64,000 nucleotides of DNA from positions 1 to 64,000 of the IMG/VR virus record IMGVR_UViG_3300029267_001061. One strand, 5' to 3'. The first letter of the stretch is position 1; every line of letters starts with the position of its first letter. Under the pieces are notes generated by a model. That model was not told the DNA's origin. It did no database searches and worked only from the letters and a program-made list of their open reading frames with translations. This document shows, piece by piece, positions 16,872-25,845 of the stretch. This stretch comes from a virus. The position numbers and the translations under genes are program-made.

Positions 16872-17776
16872 GTCAAGTAACCGTAGATCCTGGTCTTTCT
16901 CGCGTGATCAAGGTGGTACGCACTGGGCTTCTAACGAAGCTCGCTGGTGCTAACCCCACGATCGTGCAGAAGGACGGTGTCTTCGAGCCCAAGAAATCGG
17001 ATCTGCCTTTGGTCAGGCTGCGCTGGGGTAACCGTCTCGTGCGGACCCTCACTCGGCCAGACCACCCGGTGAGATGGGAGTCAGTCGCAACTGACTGCTC
17101 CTTCGAAGCCAAACGATCCGGCACGCAAACGGGTTCCGGAACCACCCTGCTCGACCCCAATGGGGGATTCACCCAGGGAGATGCGCCAGTCGCCGTTGGT
17201 GACGTGGCTCGTAACATCTCACAGGGAACTGAGGGTACAGTGATCGCCGTAGTGAGTGACACCGAAGTGACGCTCGATGTTTCGCTCGCTGATGGCGAGT
17301 CCTATGACATTCACTGGCCTACGGACGTGATGGAGTACTACGTGTTCGATTTCGTAGCGCTCCTGGAACTCGATGTCTACGCCAACTTCTATGCCGACCC
17401 AGACGCGGAGGAGCATCTCGACCAGATCATGCGCGCAATTCTCCAGTGGGTATGGGCAGACGGCCGGGAGTCACTTCAGGCCCAGGCAGTCGACATCGTT
17501 CGCTTTGACAAAGTCTCTGCGGATGATGAAACGATCGGCACCGGCTTAGGCAGCGATTGGTACCAGCGCTCTGTCTTCGAGATGGAGCTACAGGTTGGAG
17601 ATGGGTTCGGGATCCGCAAACCTAGCGTGGAGACCACAGCCATCGAAAGCCATCTGGTACGCGAGGTTAGTCGAGCTGAAGGGGAAGCTCTACCTGCGGA
17701 TGAGAAGATTACCCGTGGAGACGAGATCCTCGAAATCATTCTGAGTGGCGAACACTCAGTGCAAGAGCCCTCTTAG
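16868..17776 (+). CDS. Tail terminator-like protein with inserted beta domain
   Basis: A 302-residue protein. Residues 1-80 and about 160-240 fit a small alpha/beta tail-terminator fold (VRLRWGNRLV..., YYVFDFVALLELDVYANFY). The middle, about residues 90-155, looks like an inserted beta domain (GSGTTLLDPNGGFTQGDAPV). Immediately before the sheath gene is the expected place for the protein that caps the tail. Assignment is by position and general look. Confidence 0.55.
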   Translation: MSQVTVDPGLSRVIKVVRTGLLTKLAGANPTIVQKDGVFEPKKSDLPLVRLRWGNRLVRTLTRPDHPVRWESVATDCSFEAKRSGTQTGSGTTLLDPNGGFTQGDAPVAVGDVARNISQGTEGTVIAVVSDTEVTLDVSLADGESYDIHWPTDVMEYYVFDFVALLELDVYANFYADPDAEEHLDQIMRAILQWVWADGRESLQAQAVDIVRFDKVSADDETIGTGLGSDWYQRSVFEMELQVGDGFGIRKPSVETTAIESHLVREVSRAEGEALPADEKITRGDEILEIILSGEHSVQEPS

Positions 17777-17787
17777 GAGGTGATTGG

Positions 17788-19269
17788 ATGCCGGTCGTAC
17801 TTTCAACACGGCCCTCCCTGGACGTCGATGTCAACATCTTCCATAGCCTGTATCCTGTAGGCACGGCAAGATGGCACAACGTCCTACTGATCACCGATGA
17901 CCCAGGCCCGAACGCAGGCCAGATCACGATCTACGGAGATATGTCCGAGCTCGCCGATGACTACTCAGTTGCATCCGTAACCTACAAGGCTGCGGATCAA
18001 TTCTTCGATCAAGACAACGTGAACGAGATTCACGTGCTCCCGATCGGACAGCAGGCAGACGGAAGTCCTCCGCTTTCGACTCACTGGTCCACCGCGTTCA
18101 ACACGCATGTCAACCTGTATGGGCTGACGTGGTACTATACGGTACTCACCACCGGCAACGAAACCATCGTTGCTGAGATGGAAGATGCCATCAACAACCA
18201 CGAGCTCATGTTCTACTCCCGCAACTACGCTGGAGACAGGGCGACACTCGTTACGGGCACTGGCGGCACGGAGGTCACGTGGACCGCGCGTCTCGAAGGC
18301 GCGTTGGGAAACAACCACACGATCGAGTACGAAGATCCGGGTGAAGTTAGCCAGGACCTGGCGCTCACTGCAACGGCCAACGCCAACGGCGGTTACGACA
18401 TCAAGGTAAGTCTGGAGACAGATGGAGCCGGTGACATCGTGACCACGCCTGCGGATATCACGGCCGCAGTTGCTGCCGACGCACTCATCTCGTTCTTGGT
18501 GTTCTGTGAAGGAGCGGGCACTTCTGCCGTCTCCGCAGAGACCCAGGCCGCGATGGCAAATGGCGGAGACAACGCAGGAACGTTGACCTCGTACGCCTCG
18601 GTCGTCGAAACCGCAAACACGAACCGATTGATCCCGATGGCTCACAAAGATCCGCACCTGTACTTCCCCGACCTCGTCGCGGTTGGTGTGTGCTCTCCCA
18701 TGAACCCGGGATCCTTCACGATGAAGAACCGCATCCCGCTTGGTCTCCCGATGCCGGCTTACACCAGCACCGAGTACAACACCATGCGTGCGGCGAACAT
18801 CAACTCGTTCTTCACCAACCCTGCCGGGCACGACAACATCACGGACTTCTGGACTGCAGCTGGCCTGTACGGCGACATCCAGATGGCCATCGACGTTCTC
18901 AGCCATTGGCAGCGGATGGAGCTGTGGGACTTGCTCTCGCAGCCGCCGGCGGGATACCACAAGATCCCGTACGACAACGACGGGTTCATGATGATTGCCG
19001 ATCGACTGTGGAGGACACTGAACCGTGGTGCCCGCCCGCAGTGGAACTTCATTGTGAGCCGAGACGGTCAGCCGGCCTGCGCGATCCATGCGCCGACCTT
19101 CCAGCAGACCGAGCTCGCGGATCGGAAGAACCGAATCTACCGGCCTTGGTGGGAAGCGACATTCAAGGGCGCCGTCCACGAAGTTGTGGTCAACGGCTAC
19201 CTCACCGTCGAGTTCATCCCGCCGTCCGAAGTCCGGTTGGGTTCTGGAACTGAATACAGCTACGTCTAG
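17788..19269 (+). CDS. Tail sheath protein (DUF3383-like)
   Basis: A 493-residue protein forming the contractile sheath, so the tail is of myovirus type. The N-terminal segment (NVLLITDDPGPNAGQITIYG, then ADQFFDQDNVNEIHVLP) is typical of the DUF3383 sheath family, and the C-terminal third (ADRLWRTLNRGARPQWNFIV, NGYLTVEFIPPSEV) matches the conserved sheath core. Residues about 140-250 include a probable inserted domain rich in Ala/Thr. The start is preceded by TTAGGAGGTGATTGG. Confidence 0.85.
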   Translation: MPVVLSTRPSLDVDVNIFHSLYPVGTARWHNVLLITDDPGPNAGQITIYGDMSELADDYSVASVTYKAADQFFDQDNVNEIHVLPIGQQADGSPPLSTHWSTAFNTHVNLYGLTWYYTVLTTGNETIVAEMEDAINNHELMFYSRNYAGDRATLVTGTGGTEVTWTARLEGALGNNHTIEYEDPGEVSQDLALTATANANGGYDIKVSLETDGAGDIVTTPADITAAVAADALISFLVFCEGAGTSAVSAETQAAMANGGDNAGTLTSYASVVETANTNRLIPMAHKDPHLYFPDLVAVGVCSPMNPGSFTMKNRIPLGLPMPAYTSTEYNTMRAANINSFFTNPAGHDNITDFWTAAGLYGDIQMAIDVLSHWQRMELWDLLSQPPAGYHKIPYDNDGFMMIADRLWRTLNRGARPQWNFIVSRDGQPACAIHAPTFQQTELADRKNRIYRPWWEATFKGAVHEVVVNGYLTVEFIPPSEVRLGSGTEYSYV

Positions 19270-19282
19270 GAGGTGACAACAC

Positions 19283-19711
19283 ATGCCCGCAATGGATACC
19301 AAGGTTCACTTCAGTAACCAGGTTCAAGTCCATGCAGACGGTCATCCAGTTGACCTGCCCGCAAAGCGCAGCGACTGGGTGGAGTTCGCACCGGATGAGA
19401 ACATCTCGGCACTGAAGGAATCGCTCTACGGCGGTGGCGAACGTGTCGTCACTGTCTCGACAAAGGGCACGCTTACCATTCGTGTCTTGGCGACGTCGAA
19501 CTTCTCGCGAGATGCGATTCCTGCGCTCGTGCGAAAGACCCTGGAGACGGGGTACTTCGGCGTCACACTCCAGGACATGAACCGCGACAGCAAGATCACG
19601 ATCTCCACCAACTTCGGTGGTGTGGTCGGCCGTCCGACGGTCAAGCGTGGAGGCCCGGAACTCGATGAGGTGGAGGTCGTCATCGACGGTTTCTGGAACA
19701 TCACAAGCTAG
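19283..19711 (+). CDS. Tail tube protein (DUF3277-like)
   Basis: A 142-residue beta-rich protein directly after the sheath, with features of the DUF3277 tube family: FSPDENISALKESL-like start at EFAPDENISALKESL, VTVSTKGTLTIRVL, and PTVKRGGPELDEVEVVIDG near the end. It should stack as hexamers inside the sheath. TAGGAGGTGACAAC precedes the ATG. Confidence 0.82.
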   Translation: MPAMDTKVHFSNQVQVHADGHPVDLPAKRSDWVEFAPDENISALKESLYGGGERVVTVSTKGTLTIRVLATSNFSRDAIPALVRKTLETGYFGVTLQDMNRDSKITISTNFGGVVGRPTVKRGGPELDEVEVVIDGFWNITS

Positions 19712-19733
19712 ATCGACAAGGAGCGTAAGCGGG

Positions 19734-19835
19734 ATGGATACTAACCACGTGAAAGGCATCAACCTCCGCCTAGCAGGCGTGGAGAAGATCCGTCCCGCCC
19801 GCCCTCTAACCTGCGAAGGAGGTAGGTTGAAATGA
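19734..19835 (+). CDS. Possible 33-residue protein
   Basis: A short frame (MDTNHVKGINLRLAGVEKI at its start) with AAGGAG 10 bases upstream, filling the otherwise empty gap between tube and tail chaperone. Its stop overlaps the next ATG (ATGA), the coupling used elsewhere here. No known family. It could also be just the leader of the chaperone. Confidence 0.4.
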   Translation: MDTNHVKGINLRLAGVEKIRPARPLTCEGGRLK

Positions 19836-20245
19836 CACAAGACAACCAGGATTTTGAACTGAGGCAAATGACGGTACCGGCGGAAGAAGGACTCGGCGTG
19901 GAGCGAACGCTTCTCGAGCCCACTCTGCCGGCGGCGCTTGAACTTCAAGAATCGTACATGGAGATCTTCGTCGACCAACGAAACGCTGAACGAGTGCAGA
20001 TCAACTTGAAGGAATCGGAGTACATGCGGGAAGTGCTCAACAAGTACTGTGTACCAGCCATTGACATCGGTACACTGCCCGCTCGAGTCTATCCGCAAGT
20101 GCGGGCCATCATGGATACCTGGGAGGTGTTCTCCGGTGTTGGCGCTCTCCAACAAGTCATTCAAGATCGCGTCCAGCAAAGTGCTGGTGACGACACAGAA
20201 CAGAGCGCCATCGATCCGAGAGCTGAAGAAGAGGGCGAGGAATAA
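19832..20245 (+). CDS. Tail assembly chaperone, short form
   Basis: A 137-residue protein between tube and tape measure, the usual place for the lambda G-like chaperone that coats the tape measure during tail assembly. Residues about 35-110 form an alpha/beta unit (ESYMEIFVDQRNAERVQIN..., LPARVYPQVRAIMDTW) and the end is Glu-rich. A second frame that lacks a credible start of its own overlaps the 3' end, so a frameshifted long form is expected. GAAGGAGGTAGG precedes the ATG. Confidence 0.72.
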   Translation: MTQDNQDFELRQMTVPAEEGLGVERTLLEPTLPAALELQESYMEIFVDQRNAERVQINLKESEYMREVLNKYCVPAIDIGTLPARVYPQVRAIMDTWEVFSGVGALQQVIQDRVQQSAGDDTEQSAIDPRAEEEGEE

Positions 20246-20468
20246 CCTCCTCTACTGGAAGCTCTTGTTCGATGGGTCGGCCACTGTGCCATTCGAGAGG
20301 ATGATGCAGTGGCCGCTCTCCCGGGCCCTGGAAATGATCTTCGCGCGGGAGATGTGCGCTGAGTTAGAAAAGAAGGCCGCCGAGGATGCCATGGAAGAAG
20401 CGAAGAAGCCGAAGACGAAGGTCCAACCTTGGTATGAGACGGGGGCATTAGGAGACAGCCATGCTTAG
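20235..20468 (+). CDS. Tail assembly chaperone, frameshifted extension
   Basis: This frame (mod 0; the upstream gene is in the -2/+1-related frame) continues as ARNNLLYWKLLFDGSATVPF and on to YETGALGDSHA, with a helical, charged middle. Shifting -2 at GAGGGCGAGG (20231-20240), just before the short-form stop at 20243, would join it to the chaperone; Mu uses a -2 shift at a GGGGGCGA-type site. A +1 shift further upstream is also possible. The GTG at 20049 in this frame has no ribosome site, so I treat this as an extension and not an independent gene. It overlaps the tape measure start by 8 bases. Confidence 0.6.
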   Translation, partial: ARNNLLYWKLLFDGSATVPFERMMQWPLSRALEMIFAREMCAELEKKAAEDAMEEAKKPKTKVQPWYETGALGDSHA

Positions 20469-23190
20469 AGATCTCGTTGCAAGAGTACGAGTCATCACCG
20501 GCAAGGGTGAGGCAGCGCTCAAGCAGGTTGATCAGCGATTCACGAAGATCAAGGTCACGGCAGAGAAATCGTCTACGGCCATTGATCAGTTCGCGGATGA
20601 CCTCTCAAAGCAGGGTGGGCGGGCTGTTGACACATTCAACAAGATGACCGCCGCTCAGCAGAGGGGCGTCGCGATGCTTCACAAGTACCGGCACCGTATC
20701 ATGCTGGCCGGTGCGGCGATGACTACTTACGCGGGGATCTCGACGAAGATGGGTGCCGACACCTTGGACTGGGAGCGCAAGTTCGCGGTCGTGTTCGGTG
20801 ACCACGCGGACACAGTCAACAAGTGGATCGAGAGCAACGCACAACGGTTCGGTATGTCTACGCGAGCAGCGGTCCAGATGGCCGGTGCTTATGCGGACAT
20901 GCTCGTGCCGATGGGAGCCACACGAGAACAGGCCGCCGCTATGTCAACTCAGTTGATGGAAGTAGCGGGCTCCCTGTCCTTCTTCAACGGTGTCTCACGA
21001 GAACGCGCTAAGGTTGCGTTGCTATCCGCGCTTGCGGGAGAGGCCGAAGCTATCAAGAGGTTCGGTGTTGACATCAGGCAAACAGCCCTAGAGGAGTTCG
21101 CTCTGGCGGAAGGCTTAGTCAAGAGTAAGGAAGAACTCAAGGGCTTCACGAAGATGCAGGTTATCTTGAAGAAAGTCATGCTTGACTCGACGGACGCGTT
21201 GACCGCATCCAAAGACATGAGCGGCTCGCTGAACATCCAGATGGGTAAGCTAACGGCATCAGTCCAGGACTTCATCGCACGTGGTGGTAAGCCCGTCGCG
21301 AAAGTACTCGCCAAAGTCATCGACAAGGGAATCGCTCCCTTCCTCGATGGCCTCCTGAAGATCCCTGGCCTTGCTCCGGTGGTGACGGTACTAACCGCAA
21401 CCCTCGGCCCGTTGGTGTCTGGAGTCGGCGGAGTCGCAGAGAGCATGTTCTTCACTCTCAAAGTGCTAGACATGTTCGGGCTCAGTGTATCTTCCATCGT
21501 CGATATACTCCGCCACCCGATCCTTGCCTTCAAGCTCTTGAACATGAGGCTGTGGGGCGGGGTGAAAGCTTTCGTCGCCAACAAAGCGGCGGCCATTGCG
21601 AACGCTGTGGCCAACTCGACCGCAGGTGTGGCGATTGGGGTCTACTCCATGAGTGTGTGGAGTGCGGTCACGGCAACGTGGGCGTTCACAACAGCTCTGC
21701 TGGCCAACCCTTTGACGTGGATCATAATGGCTATCGTCGCTGCGATCGCCGCACTCGGGGTTGGACTGTACTTCCTGATCAAGCACTTCGACAAGGTGAA
21801 GAAAGCCTTCCAGAAGTTCGGCAAGATGTGGGTCAACATCTGGCAAACGATCACGGGAGCGCTGAAGCGAGTTTGGGGTAGCATCACAGGTTTCTTCACG
21901 AACTTGGTCGGCCTATTCCGCGGCCTTGACATCGTGGGGCACATCAAAGGTGCCTTCATCGCGGCCTGGAACTGGATCAAGAAGTACGTGCTGCTCTGGG
22001 ATATCTGGGGCTACATCTGGCAAGCAATGAAGAAGGGTTGGCAGAAATTCATCGAAGGTTTCAAGAGCGCACTCCGATGGCTCAGGAACCTACTGCCATT
22101 CTCGCCAGCGAAAGAAGGACCGCTCTCGGATCTCCAGCTTGTGGGACCTGGGTTCATCAACACGATCGCCGGCGGAATCATGTCGAACATGCCGACTCTC
22201 CGCAAAGCAGTACACGAAGTCTCTGCCGCGATGTCGCAAGTACAAGTCGCTGCGGCCGGTGGGGATCTCGGACCGGAAGGTGCAACACCAGCACCTGCTG
22301 TACAAGAAGAGCCGAAGCTAGATCTACTCGGCACCTTCCTCAACACTCTGACGAGTGGTGGGGATCTCGGTGGGATGATATCCAATCTTGCCGGCCAGGT
22401 GTTGGGATCGGATGGTGGGGGCCTGCTCGACTCCGTCCTAGGGTTGTTAGGTGGGGGCGAGGGAGGTGGACTATTATCATCCGTCCTTGGTCTCGTTACA
22501 GGTGGGGGTGGTGGCGGGATCCTAAGTTCCGTCATGGGCCTGCTCGGTGGTGGTGGCGAAGGTGGAGACGGTGGTGGAGGCAATCTCCTCTCCACGATCG
22601 GTGGCATCGCTGGAAACCTGTTCGGCGGGCCCATCGGTGGTATGATCGGCAAGTTCGCCGGAGATATCCTCGGTGGGGAAGGCGGGATTCTTAGTGGAAT
22701 CATGGGGCTATTCGGTGGGGACGGTGAGGGAGGCGGTATTCTCAGCACCATCACCAACCTGGTCGGCGGCCTCTTTGGCGGAGGAGAAGGCGGCGGGATC
22801 CTCAGCACCATCATGGGTCTCTTCTCTGGAGACGGGCTCGGTGGGATCTTCGATTCCATCATGGGTCTCTTCGGTGGGGGCGGTGAAGGTGGAGGACTCC
22901 TGAGCGGTATCTTGGGAGTCGCAGGCAACCTACTCGGCGGACTCCTCGGCCCACCTCCGGCACCACCTGCACTAGCGGGAGCGGGAGCCGGCGGTATCAA
23001 CATCAACGTCAATGTCACCGTTCAAGCGAAGGGCGGTGTGGGCAAGGCGGAAGCTGAAGAAACTGGTCGGAAGATCGGATCCTCCACAGCAAGGGAGATT
23101 CGCGAACAGATCGGCAGCTACCTCCTTGAGGTACTGGAAGGGCAGAAGTACAACGCCCTCCCGGACGAAGGCCACAGGCACCAGGACTAA
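20461..23190 (+). CDS. Tape measure protein with glycine-rich repeats
   Basis: A 909-residue protein. Residues 1-290 match the usual tape measure core (VDQRFTKIKVTAEKSS, MLAGAAMTTYAGISTKMGAD, MLVPMGATREQAAAMSTQL). Hydrophobic segments lie at about 300-345, 375-450 and 500-525. Residues about 630-840 are an unusual run of Gly-rich repeats of the type GGGILSTIMGLFGGDGEGGG. A polar C-terminal domain follows PPPAPP (NINVNVTVQAKGG, REIREQIGSYLLEVLEGQ). At roughly 0.15 nm per residue the length predicts a tail near 135 nm, if the whole protein is extended. AGGAGA precedes the ATG. Confidence 0.88.
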   Translation: MLRDLVARVRVITGKGEAALKQVDQRFTKIKVTAEKSSTAIDQFADDLSKQGGRAVDTFNKMTAAQQRGVAMLHKYRHRIMLAGAAMTTYAGISTKMGADTLDWERKFAVVFGDHADTVNKWIESNAQRFGMSTRAAVQMAGAYADMLVPMGATREQAAAMSTQLMEVAGSLSFFNGVSRERAKVALLSALAGEAEAIKRFGVDIRQTALEEFALAEGLVKSKEELKGFTKMQVILKKVMLDSTDALTASKDMSGSLNIQMGKLTASVQDFIARGGKPVAKVLAKVIDKGIAPFLDGLLKIPGLAPVVTVLTATLGPLVSGVGGVAESMFFTLKVLDMFGLSVSSIVDILRHPILAFKLLNMRLWGGVKAFVANKAAAIANAVANSTAGVAIGVYSMSVWSAVTATWAFTTALLANPLTWIIMAIVAAIAALGVGLYFLIKHFDKVKKAFQKFGKMWVNIWQTITGALKRVWGSITGFFTNLVGLFRGLDIVGHIKGAFIAAWNWIKKYVLLWDIWGYIWQAMKKGWQKFIEGFKSALRWLRNLLPFSPAKEGPLSDLQLVGPGFINTIAGGIMSNMPTLRKAVHEVSAAMSQVQVAAAGGDLGPEGATPAPAVQEEPKLDLLGTFLNTLTSGGDLGGMISNLAGQVLGSDGGGLLDSVLGLLGGGEGGGLLSSVLGLVTGGGGGGILSSVMGLLGGGGEGGDGGGGNLLSTIGGIAGNLFGGPIGGMIGKFAGDILGGEGGILSGIMGLFGGDGEGGGILSTITNLVGGLFGGGEGGGILSTIMGLFSGDGLGGIFDSIMGLFGGGGEGGGLLSGILGVAGNLLGGLLGPPPAPPALAGAGAGGININVNVTVQAKGGVGKAEAEETGRKIGSSTAREIREQIGSYLLEVLEGQKYNALPDEGHRHQD

Positions 23191-23193
23191 GCT

Positions 23194-24291
23194 ATGGCAA
23201 TCACATACGAGAGACACATACTGGTCAAGCTAGGGGTGACCGGCGGAGTCAGTGATATGGGTGTGGATTTCGAGTGGTACTACCCTGCGGGGAAGAAGCG
23301 CTACTTGGAGTTCAACGCCACTGTCGACTGTGACAGCGACGACAACGTCGGCACCTTGGATGTATGGAACCTCACAGAAGCCAAGCTGCGTCAGATCTAT
23401 GACGCCCTGAAGCAGGCCGGTATCAAGATCGAGGAGGGAGACCCTGATGGCGCGTTCCACCCGTATGCAGAAGTGTACGCGGGATACGGCCCCGGTCAAC
23501 CGCCCCTGATCTTCAACGGTCGAATCCTGAAGCTGCCTGAGATGAAGTGGTCCGGCGCCGATATGATCACGTCGTTCAAGCTGGGCCGTGACACTGAAGA
23601 TCGAACTGCGAGAAAGCGATGCAACCGTGAATGGACTCCGGGTACCATGTGGAGCACGGTTGTGCGTGATTTGCTCAACGACCTGGAGATCGCCCTCGGG
23701 GCACCCCCGGAGCTCGGGGTTGACTACCCGTTGAAGGAGGACCTCCAGTTCGCGCCGGAGATGGCTATCCGCTCCGCGCTCGACCAATGTGCGCAGAACA
23801 CGGATAGTGAGTTCTATGTACTCAATTCGCTCGCCTTCTTCGTTCCGCGTGGATGGGGCATCCCGACGGGTTCAGCGCTCTCGCCTGAGACCGGCCTCAT
23901 CCACAATGCGGAGATCGCGTTCCAGGCAGCCTGGACTGGCGTGGAGGAGATTCACTTCACGTGCTTGATGAACTCCTGGATCTCGCTGAACTCAATGGTC
24001 CCGATTGAAAGTGCTAACTTCACCGGTACTGTGAAGGTGAAGTCGATCACGTATAATATCGGGAACCACGACTTCTACATGGTCTGCAAGGGTGAGATTC
24101 TAGATGAACAAACCCAGCTGGCCACGCAGAGGCAGTACGTACAAGACAGGCTGGATGCCTTGCGCAAGTCGAACAAGAGACAAACCGTCTTCGCGCAGGG
24201 CAATCGGATTAGTATCATGAGCCCCGAGGAGGTTGAGGCCCAGGGGATCGAGATCCCTGCCGACCCGGTACCGCCGGAAGAGCAGGAATAG
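23194..24291 (+). CDS. Baseplate hub protein (gpD/gp27-like)
   Basis: A 365-residue protein following the tape measure. The N-terminal half has beta strands with GTLDVWNLTEAKLRQIYDAL and VYAGYGPGQPPLIFNGRIL, the kind of start seen in gpP/XkdQ-like hub proteins. The second half contains SEFYVLNSLAFFVP and KVKSITYNIGNHDFYMVCKG, matching the part that closes the hub ring. It should bind tape measure and spike. Family by pattern and gene order. Confidence 0.65.
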   Translation: MAITYERHILVKLGVTGGVSDMGVDFEWYYPAGKKRYLEFNATVDCDSDDNVGTLDVWNLTEAKLRQIYDALKQAGIKIEEGDPDGAFHPYAEVYAGYGPGQPPLIFNGRILKLPEMKWSGADMITSFKLGRDTEDRTARKRCNREWTPGTMWSTVVRDLLNDLEIALGAPPELGVDYPLKEDLQFAPEMAIRSALDQCAQNTDSEFYVLNSLAFFVPRGWGIPTGSALSPETGLIHNAEIAFQAAWTGVEEIHFTCLMNSWISLNSMVPIESANFTGTVKVKSITYNIGNHDFYMVCKGEILDEQTQLATQRQYVQDRLDALRKSNKRQTVFAQGNRISIMSPEEVEAQGIEIPADPVPPEEQE

Positions 24292-24304
24292 CTAGGAGAC
24301 GGAC

Positions 24305-25465
24305 ATGTCCATAGCAAGCGCACTGAGTGCAGCAACGAGCTTCGCCGAAGGAGTCGTCGACACTGCGCTCTCTTTCACACAAACAGCCAGCGAGTTCTTG
24401 GCTGACTTCCCGTTCCCGATGCCCACCATTGGGCTCGGATCTTTCTCTGCTATCCCGACCTCCAACCCGTTCAACCTCGGGCCGAGTGAACCAGAGCAAA
24501 CTAAGCTCGTCATCGGGGGAGCCGTGTTCCAGGTCGTCAGCCGTGAAACCCTCACCGAAACTCTAGACCCGCAGAAGCATCCTGTGGAAACGAGTCATCA
24601 GATCATGGACCACGCTTGGCGTGACCCGCTGAAGATCTCAATCCAGGGCTGGTTGATTGGGTATCCCCGTGAGACGGAAGTTCACAAGCGGGCCTTGGAG
24701 CAACTTCAGAAGCTGAAGGAGGATGCCACACCTATCACCCTGGTCACAGACTTTCCACCCGGCCAAGTGAAGGACATGCTTCTCGTCTCGCTGAAGGCCA
24801 CCCGGAAGATGCCTTGGGGCAATGGCTATGAGGTAACTGCTGAGTTTGAACAGGTTCACTACGTGGACCAGGTCGCCAGCCCTGCCGCTTCTTCCCGCTC
24901 CGATCCGGGCCTCTCGCTCGATGGGATGTCATTCGCGTCGACGGATCTACCCGCCACAAGCAGTCAGGGCCTGCAGACTCCATACTCGCTTACGCTCCCG
25001 AGTCTAGCCGAGATGCCCAGTGGCGACGCTAGTCAGGTTGACAACATGGTCGTATCGTTCGCCGGAGATATCCCCAGCACGGACATGGCTCTGGCCCTTG
25101 ATGCTTCGTTCTCTGACATGCAGGCTGAGAAGTCAGCGGGACTGGCAATCGTGGAACAGTTCATGAACGGCGACAACCAGGCGTACGAGGCACTCCGAGA
25201 AGGATCCAGCGTACTGCCCGACGGGCCTGGAGTAATCGACAACATGTGGGACGCGCTTCATCAAGCGCAAGGGCTATCCGCCGGTCCCCAAGTGGTCGAT
25301 TCCGACAAGGCGCCAGCAGCACGATCATTCGACCAGCAACTGCGAAGTGAAGGAATCACTGCTGAGTCGGTCGCCATGGACTTGATCAGCAAGACGATTG
25401 GAAACGCAGCGGCGAACACCGCCAAGTCGGATGCCGCGAAGATGCTAGCGAGGTGGGTCCGATGA
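24305..25465 (+). CDS. Dit-like baseplate protein
   Basis: A 386-residue protein. Residues about 55-185 carry the pattern of the Dit-like N-terminal domain: LVIGGAVFQVVSRETLTETL, then PVETSHQIMDHAWRDPLKIS and IQGWLIGYPRETE, followed by LVTDFPPG and a C-terminal strand ATRKMPWGNGYEVTAEFEQV. The remainder is low-complexity Ser/Ala/Asp-rich helix. Dit-like rings join tail tube and baseplate. It overlaps the next gene by four bases. Confidence 0.62.
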   Translation: MSIASALSAATSFAEGVVDTALSFTQTASEFLADFPFPMPTIGLGSFSAIPTSNPFNLGPSEPEQTKLVIGGAVFQVVSRETLTETLDPQKHPVETSHQIMDHAWRDPLKISIQGWLIGYPRETEVHKRALEQLQKLKEDATPITLVTDFPPGQVKDMLLVSLKATRKMPWGNGYEVTAEFEQVHYVDQVASPAASSRSDPGLSLDGMSFASTDLPATSSQGLQTPYSLTLPSLAEMPSGDASQVDNMVVSFAGDIPSTDMALALDASFSDMQAEKSAGLAIVEQFMNGDNQAYEALREGSSVLPDGPGVIDNMWDALHQAQGLSAGPQVVDSDKAPAARSFDQQLRSEGITAESVAMDLISKTIGNAAANTAKSDAAKMLARWVR

Positions 25466-25845
25466 CCAGTTCAAGACGAGTACAGGCTATCCCAACGCGC
25501 CAAACCTTGATGGACATTCAAGCCCTGCCGCTTCCGGGCGATGTCGTCCTGAAGATGCCTTACACCTGGAAGCAGCGGATCAGTGGGCAGTTCCTCGAGT
25601 TCACGGTTGACTACAACAACTTCGGCAAGTTCTTCACCCTTGCGGTTCGGGACTACCGGGGGGATGAACTCTGCAAGACTGCGCTCACGTACGGGGTGGA
25701 TGCGCTGAGGATGTTCCAGCACATTCCAGAAGTCACGGGTATCCATATCGTACCGTTCGACCCGGCCTTCCGGTACCTGCGCGTGGGCATCCGAACCGAG
25801 AACTTCGGCAACTCGATCCGTCTCTGGTTAGGAGTTGATTCCTAG
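25462..25845 (+). CDS. Baseplate plug protein
   Basis: A 127-residue protein starting at ATG 25462 (ATGA overlap; GAGGTGGG upstream). The sequence LEFTVDYNNFGKFFTLAVRD followed by RGDELCKTALTYGVDAL fits the small plug family found between Dit-like and spike genes in cyanophage-type simple baseplates. It ends one base into the next start. Confidence 0.6.
   Translation: MTSSRRVQAIPTRQTLMDIQALPLPGDVVLKMPYTWKQRISGQFLEFTVDYNNFGKFFTLAVRDYRGDELCKTALTYGVDALRMFQHIPEVTGIHIVPFDPAFRYLRVGIRTENFGNSIRLWLGVDS

Noticed and set aside
17965-19302. 445-codon frame on the - strand
   Set aside because: Antisense to the sheath gene; composition is not protein-like and there is no ribosome site.
22011-23018. 335-codon Pro-rich frame on the - strand
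   Set aside because: It is the complement of the Gly-rich tape measure repeats and has no ribosome site.
24052-24057. TATAAT hexamer
   Set aside because: It lies inside the hub gene with no -35 box at a workable distance.
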